The notes below the pieces were generated by a model. That model was not told where the DNA came from. It saw nothing but the letters and a program-made list of their open reading frames with translations, and searched no databases. A stretch of 64,000 bases of DNA from Halopiger djelfimassiliensis (GTDB lineage Archaea > Halobacteriota > Halobacteria > Halobacteriales > Natrialbaceae). The number at the start of each line of letters is the position of its first letter. Position 1 is the stretch's first letter. The translations under genes and the position numbers were made by a program. The stretch is taken from positions 1,011,060 to 1,075,059 of the forward strand of contig NZ_HG315684.1 in assembly GCF_000455365.1 (NCBI RefSeq). The letters run 5' to 3'. Positions 62,202-64,000 of the stretch are shown here, piece by piece.

Positions 62202-63731
62202 CTACAGGAACAGTCGGTAGTAGTACGGACTCACGAACCCCTCGATGACCGCCGCGACGGCAAGCAGGAGTCCGACGCCGAGCAGCACCCAGAACGCCCG
62301 CTCGAGCGCGTCGGCGAACGCGACGCGGCTGGCCCGGCCCCGATAAGCCCGCCAGCCGACCAACCCGAGTCGGATCCCGAGCGCGCTGGCGACGATGATC
62401 GCCGGGATCTCGAAGACGCCGTGGGGGAGGATAAACGCCGCGAGTTCCGCGGGTTCGACCTCGAGACGCGCGTAGACGCCCATGAACGCGCCGTTGAACA
62501 GGACCGAGACGATCGCCGGGATCACGAGGGCGACGCCGGCGTAGGTCGTCGTCATCGCGACCAGCCAGTTGTTACCGAAGAACTCGAGGGCCGCCGCCGG
62601 CGGAACGTGTCCGTCGAGACGGGCCGCGATCGAGGTGGTGTAGTGGCCGACGAACGGGTCGGCAGCCAGCCACCCGCCGGCGAACCCGAGACCGGCGAGG
62701 GCAACGACGACGGCGTGGGTGCCCGGCGTCGAGCGGACGAACGCGATCAGTTCGCTCCAGCCGCGCCCGAGTCCGTCGCGGAACTGGGCGCGCAACGTCC
62801 GCGTCGGCTGTGTCGGCGGCGCGAGTCGACCGCGGTACTCGACGTAGAGGGCGGTCTTCAACAGATCGAGCGCCGGCAACACGACGAGAACCGTAACGAG
62901 CGACGTGGCCGAGACGACGTCGACGAGCATGAGCACGCCGGAGACGGTCGACACCGCAAGCATCGTTCCGACCGACAGCGCGTAGTAGAACCCGGCCCCG
63001 ATCGGGCGTCTGCGGACGAATCCGAAGCTCTTCGACACCGACCCGAACACGCCGGCGTCGTCGACGACGACGGCCACCGGCGCGAACGCGAACAGCGCCC
63101 TGACGGCCGCGAGCACGGCGAGTAACACGAGTATGCCGAGGAGCGCGACTGGCGCGGTGAGCAAGGCCGTCCCGGCCGCGATCGAGGCCGCTCCAACGGC
63201 CACCGCCGTGATGAGCGCGACGGCGACACCCACCGCGAGCCACACCAGCCCCTCGAGAACGTACAGCCAGAGGATGCGCGTCCAGTACCGGCGGACAGCC
63301 GCGATGCCGGCGATCAGTCCGCGCTCGTCTCGCAACCGACCGTAGCAGGCCCCGAGCTGGCCGGCGGAGATGACGGAACTCAACACCAGAAACAGGATCG
63401 CGACCGTGGCGATCGTGAGGAGAGCGAGTCCGACCGTCGCCGGCGTCAGCAGTTGCTCGACCGCCGGTTCGAAGCCGCTAACCCACTGCTGAAACGCTTC
63501 GGGTTCGGTTTCGGGATCCGGCGGTCCGGCTTCGATATCGGTCAGGTGCGCCCGGATCGTCTCGAACCGGCCGGTCGTCTCGAGATAGAGGTAGCCCACG
63601 AGCGCGGCGAGGAACGGGACGACTCGGACGATTGCCGGAATCGCCGCGCCGAGCAGGTACAGCGGAAGGATATCCCCCGGTCGGCGACGGAGCACCGCGA
63701 CGGCGGCGGCGACGGGATCGGAAAGCGACAT
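62202..63731 (-). CDS. SpoIIM-family (stage II sporulation protein M) membrane protein
   Basis: A 509-residue membrane protein in two parts. The first half has about seven helices (FLAALVGYLYLETTGRFETI; LLTIATVAILFLVLSSVISA). The second half carries the SpoIIM domain: FFGNNWLVAMTTTYAGVALV, FNGAFMGVYARLEVEPAELA, and ILPHGVFEIPAIIVASALGI, the last being the conserved HG-E-P core. Function of SpoIIM proteins in archaea is unknown; in bacteria the domain belongs to an engulfment complex. ATG 63731 starts MSLSDPVAAAV. The TnpB element follows on the same strand side. Confidence 0.85.
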   Translation of the reverse strand: MSLSDPVAAAVAVLRRRPGDILPLYLLGAAIPAIVRVVPFLAALVGYLYLETTGRFETIRAHLTDIEAGPPDPETEPEAFQQWVSGFEPAVEQLLTPATVGLALLTIATVAILFLVLSSVISAGQLGACYGRLRDERGLIAGIAAVRRYWTRILWLYVLEGLVWLAVGVAVALITAVAVGAASIAAGTALLTAPVALLGILVLLAVLAAVRALFAFAPVAVVVDDAGVFGSVSKSFGFVRRRPIGAGFYYALSVGTMLAVSTVSGVLMLVDVVSATSLVTVLVVLPALDLLKTALYVEYRGRLAPPTQPTRTLRAQFRDGLGRGWSELIAFVRSTPGTHAVVVALAGLGFAGGWLAADPFVGHYTTSIAARLDGHVPPAAALEFFGNNWLVAMTTTYAGVALVIPAIVSVLFNGAFMGVYARLEVEPAELAAFILPHGVFEIPAIIVASALGIRLGLVGWRAYRGRASRVAFADALERAFWVLLGVGLLLAVAAVIEGFVSPYYYRLFL

Positions 63732-63865
63732 ATCGATCGTTCGAAGGCAATTCAATTAAATGATCCTGTCGGTATCCGGAAGCCACCGGCTCAGTTGAAC
63801 GTTCGGTCGTCGAACCCGTCGTCGGCGTCGTCGGCGGTTCGAGTACCCGAAAGCCGCGGCGTCAT

Positions 63866-64000
63866 CTACCCACGGCTAAAGCCGTTGGCTTGAGCGTGGG
63901 ACTCCCCTTCTGCCGACACGGTGTCGTAGGCGGTGTAATCGCCGTTCAGGGTCAACGTCCCGCTCTTTAGGGCGAGATGACCGTCGCCCAACCCCGAAAG
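63866..64000 (-). CDS. tnpB: RNA-guided nuclease TnpB, C-terminal end (partial)
   Basis: The frame enters from the right edge and ends at 63866-63868: GDGHLALKSGTLTLNGDYTA, then DTVSAEGESHAQANGFSRG and stop. The tail (SAEGESHAQANGFSRG) resembles haloarchaeal IS200/IS605 OrfB/TnpB proteins. Its DNA contains the typical right-end hairpin ACGGC-TAAA-GCCGT (63872-63885). Only 44 residues are visible; the catalytic core and zinc finger lie outside. The right-end/omega-RNA would extend leftward to about 63840. Identification rests on the tail and hairpin only. Confidence 0.6.
   Translation of the reverse strand, partial: LSGLGDGHLALKSGTLTLNGDYTAYDTVSAEGESHAQANGFSRG

Noticed and set aside
1..64000. 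CRISPR arrays, tRNA and rRNA genes
   Set aside because: No regularly spaced 24-37 bp direct repeats and no cloverleaf- or rRNA-like segments were seen by eye; a dedicated scan (tRNAscan-SE, CRISPR finder) was not possible.

Overview
The window is chromosomal DNA of an extremely halophilic archaeon (class Halobacteria). This rests on three things: very GC-rich sequence with strong G/C at third codon positions, acidic proteomes, and hallmark gene sets. The hallmarks are an A-type ATP synthase operon, Tat-exported lipoproteins with RR motifs, a HalOD1 domain protein, archaeal release factor aRF1, a UbaA-type E1, a Tfx regulator, and many TATA boxes about 26 nt upstream of start codons (leaderless transcription). 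A genus cannot be fixed from sequence alone; the Natrialba/Natrinema side of the class is a guess.

Layout. 1-16 kb (mostly minus strand): the atpHIKECFAB operon (15947 to 7880). The remaining subunit gene, atpD, lies about 7.7 kb further on, at the window edge. Between them are a Tat lipoprotein, an acyl-CoA ligase, a four-gene ABC importer, a frameshifted small membrane-protein gene and a zinc-ribbon protein. 16-20 kb: a quinone-type methyltransferase, a pilin-like protein, and a divergent pair made of a secreted protein and a membrane-anchored winged-helix protein with an inverted repeat in its promoter. 20.0-20.4 kb: a hairpin-rich, protein-less stretch that looks like the right end (omega-RNA region) of an IS200/IS605-type element. 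20.6-30 kb: Tat protein, radical SAM protein with unusual Cys spacing, DUF373 membrane protein, prenyl synthase, a chemotaxis transducer translationally coupled to an amino-acid-type binding protein, and EtfBA. 30-43 kb: TRAM protein, Tfx regulator, atypical SDR, UbaA, two tiny zinc proteins, UvrD-type helicase, metal-site-less M24 protein, riboflavin synthase, a long disordered PRC-barrel protein, PrsW protease and a FAU-1-like RNase. 43.3-44.4 kb: a second IS200/IS605 remnant next to a VapBC-type toxin-antitoxin pair.

44.7-57.3 kb: aldo/keto reductase, hexapeptide acyltransferase, small zinc/HalOD1 proteins, TraB-like protein, PRC-barrel protein, FilR1-type regulator, aRF1, a candidate small RNA, MinD-like ATPase, lipoprotein, ArgS, uridine kinase and NUDIX hydrolase. 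57.3-58.6 kb: an HTH + PIN-like pair sits between a NUDIX gene and a threonine-synthase-like gene. Duplicated copies of the junction sequence flank it, a sign of insertion at the 3' end of the synthase gene. 58.6-64 kb: threonine synthase-like gene, deacylase, MFS transporter, SpoIIM-type membrane protein, and the C-terminus of a TnpB-like protein running off the right edge.

No tRNA, rRNA or CRISPR array was seen. The best leads are the two protein-less structured RNA regions, the new hairpin-rich candidate RNA after 51969, and the insertion scar around the HTH-PIN pair.
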